NCBI RefSeq assembly: GCF_949987535.1
Contig: NC_080080.1
Span: 58,006,668-58,070,667 of the forward strand
Source: Balaenoptera acutorostrata
Taxonomy: Eukaryota > Chordata > Mammalia > Artiodactyla > Balaenopteridae
DNA length: 64,000 nucleotides
Direction: 5' to 3'
Part shown: positions 1-10,801 of the stretch, piece after piece
Layout: each line of letters starts with the position of its first letter
How positions within the stretch are numbered: the stretch's first letter is position 1
Notes under the pieces: model-generated
Databases searched by the model: none
Told to the model about the DNA's origin: nothing
The model's input: the letters and a program-made list of their open reading frames with translations, nothing else
Program-made: the position numbers and the translations under genes

Positions 1-68
1 CTAACACAATATTGTAAATCAACTATACTTCAATTAAAAAAATTAAAAATTAAAAAAATAAATAAATG
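1..68 (+). mobile_element. L1 3' end fragment, cut by window edge
   Basis: The window opens inside the terminal L1 3' UTR motif (AATATTGTAAATCAACTATA followed by an A-rich tail). The same ending occurs at about 6190-6235 and 36110-36150. The 5' extent lies outside the window. Confidence 0.7.
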
Positions 69-1510
69 ACACAATCTAATATCAGGGAATGGTTTTAGAA
101 AACAGCCTTTTGTGCTTACTCAGCCTAACCTTCTAAAGCCTTTCTTTACATCTTCAATAAATTCTAAGCAATCAAAGTTTGTAATGGGGACCTGGAGCCA
201 TCATAAGTCTAAACCCATTTCCTGGTTACCTTTCTATTAATAAGACATTCTGTGTATTACAAGATGCCAATTCTTTGTCCATCAGGGCTTACTATGATAA
301 GAAAGACAATGAAGATTATACTTCTGGGACTCAGAAAAGCAAATAATCCTAGACAAAGAACACCTTTATGCCCAAAGATATACTTTGTGTTACTACAACT
401 TAATAGCCGAAAAATTATAAACAAGCTAAATGCCTGAAACATAATGATGTTAAGTACACTATGGCACATTTATTCAGAGGAATTCTGCTTTTTAAAATGA
501 TGCTTTTAATGTGCAAACAGTATAATCGGAAAATATTTTAAATATGTTCAATTTAAAAATCAGGGTATATCACTGCAAATAGACAAGGATCACAACCATG
601 CAATAAAAACATTGTACAAACTACTGAAAAAATATTAATCAAATATTAGTAATATTTGGGTAGTAGAGCCATTATTTATTTTTATTTTTTGGTAATTTCA
701 AAATGTTCTTTAACTATTTTAATATAAATATTACTTAATTTTTAATCCAAAAACATATTTTGATGCACTAACCCTGCCAACTTAAACCATTAGGCCAGTT
801 TAGTCCAATACACATTAGAAGTATCTAAGAGTCATTCAGCCATCTTAAAAAGTTGCTCTAAGTATTCTCTTGCCAAGCTTTGATTTCAATTCAGCAACCT
901 TCTATGGAGTACCTACTATGTGAAGTCTTTGTATTAGGCATTGGGTTGGGGGAGAGAAGATACAAAGATAACACATAATACGTCACAGCAAGCACTTCAC
1001 AGTCTAGTTAAGGGGCTACATACACCTGATTCCCAGTTGTCTCCAGCACAGCCTGTCTGTGTCAAATGTTCTAATAGAGATGAGAGTAAAGGGCTACATG
1101 GGATTTAACTCCACTCAGCAGCACTAGAGAAGTATGTACAGGAAGCTGACATTTGAGTTAGGAGTTAGGGATTGTGAAGTGTAAAGATGTGAGGGAGACT
1201 ATTCCAGAAACAGGAAGAAAGGCATTAAAATGCATGCAGAGTACTGAGTTGTCTTTGTGATGGGAACATTCAATAGGAGGTGGGGAAAGACTTGGAAGGA
1301 GGCGAATATAATTGCAGTAATGCATTTGTTGGCAGTGTACACAAAAAGCCTAAATAAACTTGATCCTCTTCCAAGTTTTAAATATTATAGACAATGTATT
1401 CTGAAATACTCATATACCTATAAACTTGATTTCCCATGTTTTGGCCTATTTTTGTTTTCAGTTCTGGACTTGCATAATTTTAATTTTAATAAGAAATATA
1501 ATAACAACAG
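69..1510. other. AT-rich sequence without recognised gene; weak L2-like patch
   Basis: No coding exon, RNA gene or clear repeat is recognised over most of this stretch. At about 885-1020 there is a weak match to the minus-strand L2 3'-end pattern (a 'two-word' stretch of the form 'taccTACTATGTG...' followed by '...CACAGTCTAGTTAAGG'). Open frames here are short and have no family signature. Confidence 0.4.
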
Positions 1511-1514
1511 CAAA

Positions 1515-1705
1515 TCTTTCTTCAGGATTTACCTGTGCCTAGACACTCTGCTAAGAATTTTCCATATATTATCTCACATGAGTTTCCTGAAAATCACAGG
1601 AGGTAGGTCTTTATCCCCATTCTACAGATGAATAAACTGAGTCACAGAAATATTAATTAATTTTCCCAAGGTCACACAGGGAGTAGGTAGGAATGAAAAG
1701 ACATG
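1515..1705 (+). repeat. MIR-like SINE
   Basis: Contains the MIR core pattern: 'CCCCATTCTACAGATGAATA', then 'AACTGAGTCACAGA', then 'CCCAAGGTCACACAGGGAGT'. This is an ancient tRNA-derived SINE with the usual divergence and no expected function. Confidence 0.65.
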
Positions 1706-2068
1706 AAAGCTCAGACAAATCACATCACATTAAATTAAAATTAATTCTTGGAGCTTGAGTAGACCAGACTAGGTCATGCCCTACCGATGTAGTTCAGCAG
1801 GATGGTCGCTAGATGGCAGAACCGGCCCAGCTTGGATAGAGTTTGGACCGGGCGCTGTCGAATCTTGGAAGCCCTTATGGGATTTAGCACTGGTTAGATG
1901 TAACTGTTTCTCTTCAAATTAAGCAGATTGGGACAGGAATAATATGCATCCCTACGTAGTTAAGCTGCAAAAGGAATTTTTTTTTTCAAAATGGAAAATC
2001 ACAAACAATCGAAATAATTTCCCATATATTGGGAAATTTATAATCTACAAAATACAACTAAAGAGGAT

Positions 2069-2184
2069 GTGAGTCTTCTCATTTCTTCCTTCACAGGAAT
2101 TTCTGGGAGTGGGATTACTAGGTCATCTGGTAAATGTATGTTTAACTTTTTAAGACTCTGCACCACAGTCTGGATGGGAATTTA
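2069..2184 (-). mobile_element. L1 ORF2 scrap, minus strand
   Basis: The piece 'GGGAGTGGGATTACTAGGTC' and the following 'TTTAAGACTCTGCACCAC' correspond to the antisense of the L1 ORF2 3' region, as at 23105-23180 in the young L1. It is short and diverged and abuts the candidate LTR that follows. Confidence 0.55.
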
Positions 2185-2610
2185 TCTACTGTGTGTAGTT
2201 CTTCTTTCTAAATTCCTGTCTGGAATAGTAAGAGGGCAAAGGGCCTCTCCCACAGGAAAGGGGCTGAGCCAACGCCTGTCTCTGGAGTTGCAGACATTTG
2301 CTATCGTTTGTATCTTGTTCTTGGCCAGAGAGTGAAAAACACCAAGATTTTTATCCGAGCCTGAGGAGATAGAGCTGTCAGGTGGTGCTGCGTCTCCTTC
2401 ACACATCTCAGGTGTGGGTCGACTTTGCTTGCTCTGGTGCATTTTACCAGTAACCCTGCATCGGGATCTGAACCACTCATAATAAAGCTGTCCTTGGCTT
2501 TTCTTTGTCAGTGTTTCTCTGAGTGTACTTCTCTCAAGGGAATGCCAAGGTAGAAGAAATGCTAGTACTACTGAATCCTCCAGACAAACGCTCTCCAATT
2601 GCACCCCTGA
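2185..2610 (+). mobile_element. Putative solitary endogenous retroviral LTR
   Basis: About 420 bp of higher-GC sequence with LTR-like layout on the plus strand. It begins TGTGTGTAG, has an AATAAA polyadenylation signal near 2482, then a T/G-rich downstream element, and ends near CAATTGCA at about 2604. No internal gag, pol or env sequence lies next to it. No convincing target duplication was found, so this is a solo LTR candidate only. The exact class is not identified. Confidence 0.4.
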
Positions 2611-2829
2611 CGGACCTTAATAGCCAGCATCTGTATGTATTAGTATCTGGAGCACAAATGCTAATGTTGAACATCATTCTGTAGTTCCAGAAGTTGGGAT
2701 TTATAATAGCTCAGACTGAATTTAGAATTTGGAAATCAAAATTTGGAATATCGGAGAAGGACTGAGAAGAGAAATTAACAATAAAATAAATGTATAGGTG
2801 TATAGGAGGCTCTTGCCTTGATTATATTT

Positions 2830-3260
2830 AATATGTATTTACTAGTATCTAGTAAGTTATACTAAGAACTGTTCTGGGCACTGGGTATACAGCAGCAAGC
2901 AAGAAAGACAAGATCTTGTCTTCATGGAGCTTATTTTTGAATGGAATAGGAAGATGACCAGTTCAATGAATGGGCAAACACACACACACACACACGCACA
3001 CACACCAACAAAAATATCAATGCTGGGCAAAGAATAAAATCAGGATGGTGTACTAGAAGGGAAGCCTCTCTGAAGAAGCCAAGCATATGTAGATCAGGGA
3101 AAGTGCATTCCTAGGCCCAAGAAGCAGCTAATGCAAAGGTTCTGGGTAGAACAACCCTGAGGAACAGAAAGAAAGTTGCTGTGGCAGAGTCTGGGGTGGA
3201 AGGGGAGGGAGTGCCTGAGGGAGAGAAGGCAGGGTACGGAGTCGAGAGTTTACATAATAT
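2830..3260 (-). repeat. L2-like ancient LINE fragment with (CA)n
   Basis: Begins with the antisense L2 3'-end pattern 'GAACTGTTCTGGGCACTGGG' and 'CTTCATGGAGCTTATTTTTG'. It continues with the purine-rich stretch that commonly follows it ('GCAAAGGTTCTGGGTAGAAC'). A (CA)n microsatellite lies inside at about 2980-3005. The family call is from pattern memory, hence moderate confidence. Confidence 0.45.
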
Positions 3261-4080
3261 ATAGTCTATATTCTGTCTCCAAACCCAAGGATTATTTTAC
3301 CTCACAGTTGAGAAATAAGAGACCTTAGAAGAAAATTAAAGTTAAAGGAATTGAGGTTGAGAATGAATTTATAAAAGTCTAATATATATTTTTCAGTTCA
3401 ATGAACAAAATAATAAAACAGATCAAGACATTGCCTTCTAAAGACATCACCTTTCTTTCCCTCTTCTTTGACACTACTCCTCAATTTTATTATCCAACCA
3501 CTTCCTCATAGTCTTAAAGAGTTTCCCTTGGGTTTATTTTATTTTATTTCATTTGCAGTTGTGATGGAGAAGCTCAAGAATTTTTGTCTGTGCTCCAATG
3601 TTATGCAAATTTATGCAAATAAATGATTATGTTTTTGAAAAGTTGTATCCCTGAGTGACACACAAAAACAATATGTGATATTTAAGCACTAAATCATGAC
3701 ATAAGCAGCATGAAGATCATTTATTTTCACAAGATAGCAAAACTGTGACAGATTACATACAGCATAGCCAAGGGGTAGAGAAGTTGAGAGGCCAACTGCT
3801 TGTCAGTCTCCCTGAAACTGTGAGCGAGGCAGGCTGCTCAGATGGGGCTGATTTTAGTTTACAATTTAGAACTCCCAGCAACTTGTACATATTTAATACA
3901 AAATTGTTACGGTTTATATGTGGTACACAGAAGTAAATCTGCAAATATTAAAATGCTATAGTAAGGGATTTTCTGGTTAGAAAGGATTTACTTACTTGAT
4001 TGAAATTCTTAGTAAAGAAATGTTATAATAGAAGGATGTCATTTCAAAGGATTTTAAAACTAAAAGATAATTGAGTCTGT
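3261..4080. other. No recognised feature
   Basis: AT-rich sequence. I see no gene, RNA or clear repeat. The overlapping 63-codon frames on both strands near 3745-3944 have no recognisable domain. Confidence 0.4.
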
Positions 4081-4084
4081 AAGA

Positions 4085-4345
4085 TTTCAGTTTATTCCCA
4101 ATTAATCCCAACTAATTATAATAGTGATTTACTATCCACTTATTTGGTCAAGCACTATACTAGAAATTTGTTTGTTTACTTATAACCTCATTTAATTCTC
4201 CCAACAATCTTATGCAGAAATTGAAGCTTAGGAATCTTAATTAACTTGTCCAATATCACACTTGCCAGTGATTCCATGGCCAGAGTTTTAATTCAAGTCT
4301 GTCAAAGTTCAGAGTCTCAGCTCTTAACCTCTACACACTACTGTC
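4085..4345 (+). repeat. MIR-like SINE
   Basis: Follows the MIR layout: 'CTCATTTAATTCTCCCAACA', a GCAGAAATTGAAGCTTAGG segment, then a 'TGGCCAGAGTTTTAATTCAA' end. Strongly diverged. Confidence 0.55.
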
Positions 4346-4379
4346 CCAGAATGAGGAAGAACCAGAAAATCATTTGCTG

Positions 4380-4560
4380 GGGTAGACAATTTCATAAAGA
4401 CTATGAAAAAGTGTGGGAGGGAGATACAAGAGGGAGGAGATATGGCAATATATGTATATGTATAGCTGATTCACTTTATTATAAAGCAGAAACTAACAAA
4501 CACACCATTGTAAAGCAATTATACTCCAATGAAGATGTTTAAAAAATTTTTTTTAATAAA
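4380..4560 (+). mobile_element. L1 3' end, heavily 5'-truncated
   Basis: Carries the L1 3' UTR end 'CTGATTCACTTTATTATAAA', 'GCAGAAACTAACA' and 'AAGCAATTATACTCCAATGA', followed by an A/T-rich tail. The same ending is seen at 20215-20290. Only about 150 bp remain. Confidence 0.75.
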
Positions 4561-4594
4561 TTACTTCTTTTGAGTAGGCTGGAGATACGTTTCC

Positions 4595-4740
4595 CTATTT
4601 CTATTCACTCATTCGTACAACAGGTATTTGTTGAGTACTTGCTATGGGCTGGTACGGGCCAGGCACTGTTCTATGTATGGAAAGCTACAGCAATGAACAA
4701 AACACAATCACTACTCCCCAGCAGTTTACATTGCAAAAGG
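4595..4740 (-). repeat. L2 3'-end fragment
   Basis: Antisense L2 end: 'TATTTGTTGAGTACTTGCTA', then 'GGCCAGGCACTGTTCTATG', then 'CAATGAACAAAACACAATCA'. Confidence 0.55.
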
Positions 4741-4756
4741 GAAGATGTGTTATTTT

Positions 4757-5045
4757 CCTAGGTCTGTCATAACAAATTAACACAAAACGGGTGGCTTAAA
4801 CCAACAGAAATTTATTTTCTCATAGTTCTGCAGACTGGAAATCAAGGTGTTGGCAGAGCCATGCTCCCTCTAAAGGCTCTCGCGGAGAATTCTTGGCTGT
4901 GGCTGCATAACCCCAATCTCTGCCTCCTTCTTCCCATGGCCTTTCCCTGCGTGTCTTCTCCCTTCCCTTCTCTTATGAGGACACTTGTAATTGAGTTAGA
5001 AACCACCCCGTTAATCCAGGATGATCTCATCTCAAAATTCTTAAC
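4757..5045 (-). mobile_element. MLT1-like MaLR LTR, first part (split by L1)
   Basis: Antisense MaLR LTR: 'GTCTGTCATAACAAATTAAC', 'GGTGGCTTAAACCAACAGAA' and 'TCTCATAGTTCTGCAGACTG', ending 'CTCATCTCAAAATTCTTAAC'. The expected continuation ('cctaattacatctgcacaga') is found 1.34 kb further on at 6383, so a later insertion split this LTR. Confidence 0.7.
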
Positions 5046-6273
5046 TTTCCACCAGCAGTGTGCTGGGGTTCCCTTTTCTCCACATCCTCACCAACATTTG
5101 TTATTTGTGGTCTTTTTGATGATGGCCATTCTGAAAGGTGTGAGGTGATATCTCATTGTGGTTTTGACTTGCATTTCCCTGATGCTTAGTGATGTTGAGC
5201 ATCTTTTAATGCACCTATTGACCAGCTATATATCTTCTCTGGAAAAATGTTTATTCAGATCTTCTGCCCATTGTTTGATTGGTTGTTTGTTTTTTTGATA
5301 TTGAGTTGTATGAGCTGTTTATATACTTTGGATATTAACCCCTTGTCAGTCATATAATTTGCAAATATTTTCTCCCATTCAGTAAGTTGATGGTTTCCTT
5401 TCCTGTGCAAAAGGTTTTAAGTTTAATTAGGTCCCATTTGTTTATTTTTGCTTTTGTTTCCTTTGCCTTAGGAGACAGACTCAAAAAAATATTGCTATAT
5501 TTTATGCTCAAAGAGTGTTCTGCCTATGTTTTCTTCTAGGAGTTCTATAGTTTCCATTCATGTCTCTAATCCATTTTGAGTTTATTTTTGTATATGGTGT
5601 GAGTATATCTGAAGGAAATGAAAACATTAATTCAAAAAGATATATGCACCCCAACATTCATAACAGCATTATTTACAATAGCCAAGATATGGAAACAACC
5701 TAAGTGTCCATCAACAGGTGAATGAATAAAGAAGATGTGGTGTGTATATATATATATATATGTATACACACAAAAGGATATTATTCAGCCATAAACGAGA
5801 ATGAGATTTTGCCATTTGCAACAATATGGATGGACTTGGAATATATTATGCTCAGTGACATAAGTCAGATAGAGAAAGACAAATACTGTATGTTATCATT
5901 TATATGTGGAATCTAAAAAATAAAACCAATGAATGAATATAATAAAACAGGAAAAGACTCACAGATATAGAAACAAATGAGCGGTTACCAGTAGGGAGAG
6001 GGAAGGGGGAAAGGACAAGATAGAAGAAGGGGATAAAAAGGTAAAAACTACTATATATAAAATAAATAAGCCTCAAGGATATATTGTACAGCACAGGGAA
6101 TATAGCCAATATTTTATAATAACTTTAAAAGGAGTATAATCTATAAAAGTATCGAATCACTATGATGTACACCTGAAATATAATATATAATACTGTATAA
6201 TGTTATAAATCAACTATACCTCAATAAATAAAATAAAAAAATAAGAATAAAGTAAATGCCAATCACACACCAA

Positions 6274-6368
6274 AAAGAATTATCAATGACACCTTTTTCA
6301 CATTGATTGCAAACATAGCGTTTTTCCTTCATGTGAGTTTTTTGGTGTGAATAAAGATTAGCTTTCTG
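6274..6368 (-). pseudogene. C2H2 zinc-finger exon fragment in L1 3' transduction
   Basis: Read on the minus strand, 6368 to 6274 translates as KANLYSHQKTHMKEKRYVCN followed by QCEKGVIDNSF. This is the end of one C2H2 finger (H-x3-H in HQKTH), a linker (MKEKRYV, standing for the usual TGEKPY-type linker), and the start of the next finger (C-x2-C in CNQC). The frame decays beyond this point. It is about 30 codons and cannot work alone. It lies between the L1 A-rich end and a second poly(A), antisense to the L1. The likely origin is a KRAB-type zinc-finger gene next to the progenitor L1; the parent gene cannot be named from this piece. Confidence 0.75.
6350..6355 (+). terminator. AATAAA used by the transducing L1 transcript
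   Basis: The hexamer AATAAA lies 15 nt before the second poly(A) tract (6371-6382). It falls in the antisense strand of the zinc-finger fragment and would have ended the read-through L1 RNA. Confidence 0.65.
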
Positions 6369-6382
6369 GCAAAAAAAAAAAA

Positions 6383-6500
6383 TCCTTAACCTAATTACAT
6401 CTGCACAGATCCTTTATCCAAATAAGGTCACATTCACACATTCTAGGAATTAGAACATGGCAGTGGGTGAGGAGGGGACTACAGTTCAACCCACTACAGA
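6383..6500 (-). mobile_element. MLT1-like MaLR LTR, second part
   Basis: Continues the LTR split by the L1: 'CCTTAACCTAATTACATCTG', 'CCAAATAAGGTCACATTCAC' and an end close to 'CAACCCACTACAGA'. Together with 4757-5045 it gives about 400 bp, a normal LTR length for this family. Confidence 0.7.
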
Positions 6501-6525
6501 TAAACAATTTTTAAAAACAAATAAC

Positions 6526-6893
6526 GGACTTCCCTGGTGGCGCAGTGGTTAAGAATCTGCCTACCAGTGCAGGGGACACGGGTTCGAGCCCTGGTCCGGG
6601 AAGATCCCACATGCCACAGAGCAACTAATCCCATGCGCCACAACTACTGAGCCTGCACTCTAGAGCCCACGAGCCACAACTACTGAGCCCGCGTGCCACA
6701 GCTACTAAGCCCATGTGTTGGAGCCCGTGCTCCACAACAAGAGAAGCCACCGCAATGAGAAGCACACGCACCACAAAGAGTAGCCCCTGCTCACCGCAAC
6801 TAGAGAAAGCCCATGCGCAGCAACAAAGACCTGACACAGACATAAATAAATAAATAAATTTATAAAAAATAAATAAAAGAACAGTTTAAAAAA
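6526..6893 (+). mobile_element. CHR-type SINE
   Basis: Starts GGACTTCCCTGGTGGCGCAG with the tRNA A-box/B-box head (B box within 'CACGGGTTCGAGCCCTGG'), then 'GAAGATCCCACATGCC', then the family body ending in an (AAAT)n/A-rich tail. A probable duplication AAAAACAAATAA flanks it (6513-6524 and about 6894-6905). tRNA-derived SINEs are mobilised in trans by L1 proteins. Confidence 0.9.
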
Positions 6894-6905
6894 AAAAACA
6901 AATAA

Positions 6906-7070
6906 ATACATAGTGACAATAAGTCCTATAGAGAAAAATAAAACAAGGAAGAGGAACGGTGAGCATAGGGAGGGGTGTTGTATTGATAATGACTGGAAGG
7001 TCTCACTGAGAAGGTAACATTTAAGAAGAGACCTAGAGAAAGTGACAGAAATCCAGATGTCTACTAGGGT
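6906..7070 (-). repeat. L2-like ancient repeat, left part
   Basis: Purine-rich sequence of the type 'AGGTCTCACTGAGAAGGTAA' and 'AAGAAGAGACCTAGAGAAAG', which usually continues from the antisense L2 pattern. It appears to resume at 7791 after an MLT1-like LTR and a SINE. Confidence 0.4.
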
Positions 7071-7450
7071 ATGGCAGAGGTAGTTAGCTACTCACCAGAA
7101 TCTTTCTCCCCTCCTGGCCCGAACTGAACAACATTTCCCAGCCCCCTTCTGTTAGGCCTGGCTGTGGGACTGAGTTCTAGTTGATACAGTATGAGTGGAG
7201 GCTATGACTGCCACATTCAGCCTGACCAACAAAAGCTCCCGCACGAACTCCTCCATGCTCTTTTCCCCTTCCGGCTTGCTGTAAAGGAGCACCCTCCAGA
7301 ACCTTGGAAGCCTCACGATGAACGTGGCATAACCTCCTTTATCCTGGGTTCCAGGGTGACAACATGGAAGAACATTAAATGAGGAAGAAAATGTCCACTA
7401 TGTTTGAGCCACAATAGAATTTTGGATCTGTCCATTACAGCAGTTATTCC
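7071..7450 (+). mobile_element. MLT1-like LTR
   Basis: Sequence of the type 'CCCGAACTGAACAACATTTC' ending 'AACATTAAATGAGGAAGA' and 'TGTTTGAGCCACAATAG', resembling an old MaLR LTR. It is diverged and lies inside the L2-like repeat. Confidence 0.4.
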
Positions 7451-7451
7451 T

Positions 7452-7790
7452 TAAAAAATACTCAGTGGTGGGTGTGTGTGTGTGTGTGGGGGTGCTTCCC
7501 TGGTGGCACAATGGTTGAGAATCTGCCTGCCAATGCAGGGGATGCGGGTTCGAGCCCTGGTCTGGGAAGATCCCACATGCCGTGGAGCAACTAGGCCCGT
7601 GAGCCACAACTACTGAGCCTGTGCGTCTGGAGCCTGTGCTCCGCAACAAGAGGCCGCGATAGTGAGAGGCCCGCGCACCGCAATGAAGAGTGGCCCCCGC
7701 TTGCCGCAACTAGAGAAAGCCCTCGCACAGAAACGAAGACCGAACACAGCCAAAAATAAATAAATTAATTAATTAAAAAAAAATACTCAG
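7452..7790 (+). mobile_element. CHR-type SINE with TSD and a 5' TG-rich extension
   Basis: The SINE head begins at about 7494 (GCTTCCCTGGTGGCACAATG). It carries the B box 'GGGTTCGAGCCCTGG' and a tail of 'AAATAAATTAATTAATT'. Duplicated flank AAAAAATACTCAG is at 7453-7465 and 7778-7790. Between the left duplication and the head lie 28 bp of TG-rich sequence (7466-7493), which is not part of the usual SINE. Confidence 0.88.
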
Positions 7791-8340
7791 GGGGAAGAGC
7801 ATTAAAGGAAGCAGGTAAAAAGTCCCAAGGCAAGGGCATGCTTTGTACGTTCAAAGGGAAGTAGGGCAGCCATTGTGGCGGGAAGAATGGGCAATGAGGA
7901 AAGGGTAGGAAGATGAAGTCGGAGAGGCCGGGGGACCACATCGTGTACCACAACAGCCCACAAGAGATCTTTGTAAATTTGGAAGCCATTGCAGAACTTA
8001 ACTGAGGAGTGACATGATCTCAAGGATGCGGGTGGCTGCTTTAAAAGAAAGGAGAGCGTAGAGGAGCATGTGTTGAAGCAGCGAGTCCAGGTAGGACGCT
8101 TAGGCAGGAATCAAACACGAGCTGACGGTGGCTTGGTCTGGGCTTGCAGCGGTCCAGGTGAGAGGAGTAGAGGAGTGATAGATGTGTTTGAAGGGGTGAG
8201 TCATCAGGATTTCCTGAGAGATTGGGCATAGGGTGTGATAGGATGAGAGAACACGAGGATGACGGTAAGGCATTTGGCCTGATCAACTGGAAGGATGGAG
8301 CTTGGCATGTACTCTGTTCAATAAAGGCAGCCCTGATGTC
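7791..8340 (-). repeat. L2-like ancient repeat, right part
   Basis: Purine-rich stretch with the recurrent patterns 'GGGGAAGAGCATTAAAGG', 'GAGGAGTGACATGATCTCAA', 'GTGGCTGCTTTAAAAG' and 'GATCAACTGGAAGGATGGAG'. These occur in an abundant ancient mammalian repeat that co-occurs with L2 3' ends. Family name is from memory. Confidence 0.4.
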
Positions 8341-9425
8341 AATATCTCATGTACACTGACAGTAATAATGATGCAGGCTTCACAGAGGCAAAGAAGCATC
8401 TGACTTAAGGATCCTTGAAGAACAATAATAGGGCTAAACAAGGTAAGTATCCTCTCTTCTTTGGAATGCTGTCTGAGTGTGCGACCATCCTCCCACACAA
8501 AAGATTTATTTTCCTTTTAAATGTGCCATCTATTCTACCTTTGACACTTGTGTGGTTTACTGTGTTATTTTCAAGTTCACATCAGCAGCTTCTGTCTGCC
8601 TAAAGAACAGGTTTACAAAACGTAGGAACCATTTCCATTTGAGTATTTATGTATTGTCTACTTAGGTACCTAATACAATAAATGAGGAACTTAAATATTT
8701 TTTGCAAACTGAGCACATCACCATTTTGATATATCAAAAAAATGTCCTCATAGAAAAAATCCTGTTATAGATAGCCCACCCAGCCCACAGAGCGGTCCCC
8801 TAAGGAACAAAAGGATTCAGCAGGTTATCATGACTTCTTTAGTATGAACAGAAGATTCTAGAAATAATCATAGAAGATAATTTCCCCTCTATTCCCAGAA
8901 AGTGCAAATTCCTTGGAGATAAAAACTAAGCTCAATATATATTTCACAATATAGGCATCCTTTTCTCCTGCTTCCTAGCCAATAAACAGACATTATTTCC
9001 AAATAAGTCATGTTAACCTTTTCTTACCACTAAATAAAAGTATCTTTGAGATTGCAACAGAAGAAAATGATTCAGAAAAGAAATACTGACAGGTGAATTC
9101 ATTTATGCAAAAGTTCCTTTGAAACAGGTATAGCCAAGTGCAGCTGGAAAGAATTTTTAAAAATGGAACAGCCCCAATCGTTTTTGGATACAGGTCTAAG
9201 TAGGATATGGGCTCTTGGACTGTCATCCTCTGGGTCACTGAATCAGGAAAAGAAGAATCTGGAGAGTTGTACCAACTCTTTCCAGCAAATGTTTATGGAG
9301 TACCTAATAATACAAGGCAATCTGCCTAATATTCAAAGACCCAGACCCTCTCCTCAATGGAGAGAGCAGACATCAAAACTAGACTTTAATTTCCTATTTT
9401 CCACCTGTGTTATATAGGGTAGGCT
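8341..9425. other. No recognised feature
   Basis: AT-rich, apparently unique sequence. Small open frames exist on both strands (for example near 9008-9417) but none shows a domain, splice-site context or known family. Confidence 0.4.
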
Positions 9426-9429
9426 TATT

Positions 9430-9740
9430 GCATTACAAACAAATCCAAAATGTTTAATGCCTCCAAACAACAGAGGTTTTGTTTTCTCCACAGTCAGTCC
9501 AATGTTGAGTCTCTTTTTCAGATCACCTTCTGTACATGGTGGGCCAATCATGGACCAAGACTCTTCCTTCTTGTGGCTCCCTCCTTCTCTCAATGCTCTT
9601 GTCTTCTCCAGTCAGTCCCAAGAGGGGAAAGAGCACAGGTAAAGCTGTGGGCGAGTTTTCATGACAGTCTTAGAGAAGGAACACATTTCTCCTCACATTT
9701 CATTAGTTAAAACTCAGTCACATGGACACAATTAACAGTG
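9430..9740. repeat. Unassigned ancient interspersed repeat (tentative)
   Basis: The stretch 'CTTCCTTCTTGTGGCTCC' ... 'GGGGAAAGAGCACAGG' ... 'CTCACATTTCATTAGTTA' ... 'AACTCAGTCACATGGACAC' follows an order I have seen in old mammalian repeats. I cannot name the family with assurance. Confidence 0.3.
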
Positions 9741-10800
9741 GAGGGTACGCAAGGTAGTCACGTGCCTAGGAGGGAAAGGAAATGGGTTATGGAGAACACA
9801 TCAGAAATTCATATGTTATTTCAAAACATGGAAATTGCCCCTGTTGTTGGCAAAATCTTGGCGATAAGCCTTTCCATATTACTGTTTGGCTTTGTTGATT
9901 TATTTATAAGGAAACATCACCCAGCCAGAGATAATAAAAAGAAACAGAAAAATATCTTGAGGCAGTCATAAGAATGTTTGAAATGGAATCTTTGAATTCT
10001 TTTGTCAGTTTCTCATTATTTATTATGTTAAGGAAAAGTTAAGCATCCCTTATATCCTATTTTTAAATATTAATTTTCCAGGGCTCTCCAGTTAGTTCTT
10101 CTGGATTTTGTGTAAGTTCATCATCTCTAGTCTTTCCTGGCTCTCTACTCTTCATAGGAAATCAGTCATCCTGGAGAACAAAGCAGAAGGAAATCTAAAT
10201 GTGTTATAATGCAGTAGGAGCTTCATCAGCCAGATCATCTTAATTGTCTCCAAAACCACGGCTGCAGAGAGAAACTATTGCCTGGAGCTTGAATGAATAA
10301 TAAGCCTCTCATAGGTGTACTGGCTTCATTTTGTTGGACTTTTTTCCAAATTTATATAGATAATCTTAAGATTCGTTAAGGACAAACTCAATTCAAAGGT
10401 TTGATGAAAAATTTTCAGTTGAATAATAAAATTCTGTAATTCATCTTATATTAAAAAGGAGGTCATTGTATTCAATAAGATTGGAAATGAAAGCTTTATT
10501 TCACATTCTAGAGGCAAAAAGGAAAGTAAGAAGCCCACTGCAGTATGATTCCACTCAATTAAGGGTGGAAGTCCACACACGGGCACACACAAGCATGCAC
10601 ACAAACATAAACAGAGTCTGGCACACATCCCCCCACCCTTACCCCCAAGTAAATCACCCTTTTGGACTATGTCCACAGCACATGGAGGCCCAAACATTCC
10701 ACTGTCACCATCACCCAACAATATATTTCAAAGTAAAATTGGCACCAGTCATTCTTCTTTAAGTCAACAGCCTCAGCTCAGGACAGTTCTAGCAGAGGAA
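9741..10800. other. No recognised feature
   Basis: AT-rich sequence with no gene or clear repeat, apart from a short CA-rich patch near 10574-10622. Confidence 0.4.
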
Positions 10801-10801
10801 T

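Larger units (their letters stand above)
5034..6390 (+). mobile_element. Twin-primed L1 with 5' inversion and 3' transduction
   Basis: The element sits inside the MLT1-like LTR and is flanked by a 12-bp duplication (AAAATTCTTAAC at 5034-5045, AAAATCCTTAAC at 6379-6390, one mismatch). The left part, about 5046-5603, is L1 ORF2 sequence in antisense. The right part, about 5604-6235, is the ORF2 end plus 3' UTR in sense. About 110 nt of expected L1 sequence are missing at the junction. An inverted 5' segment joined to a sense 3' segment is the known product of twin priming. After the L1's own A-rich end (about 6210-6245) come about 125 nt of non-L1 sequence and a second poly(A) at 6371-6382, so the RNA read past the L1 end. 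A (TA)n run lies at about 5744-5764. All ORFs are broken. Confidence 0.8.

Noticed and set aside
2182..2604. 140-codon minus-strand frame
   Set aside because: It overlaps a putative LTR on the opposite strand, has no domain and no exon context.
4842..5148. Overlapping open frames on both strands
   Set aside because: They cross the junction between an MLT1-like LTR and an inverted L1, so they are artefacts of repeat sequence.
6530..6610. tRNA-like A and B boxes, possible tRNA gene
   Set aside because: They are the head of a CHR SINE; the anticodon arm and acceptor pairing of a real tRNA gene are not present. The same applies to the other SINE copies.
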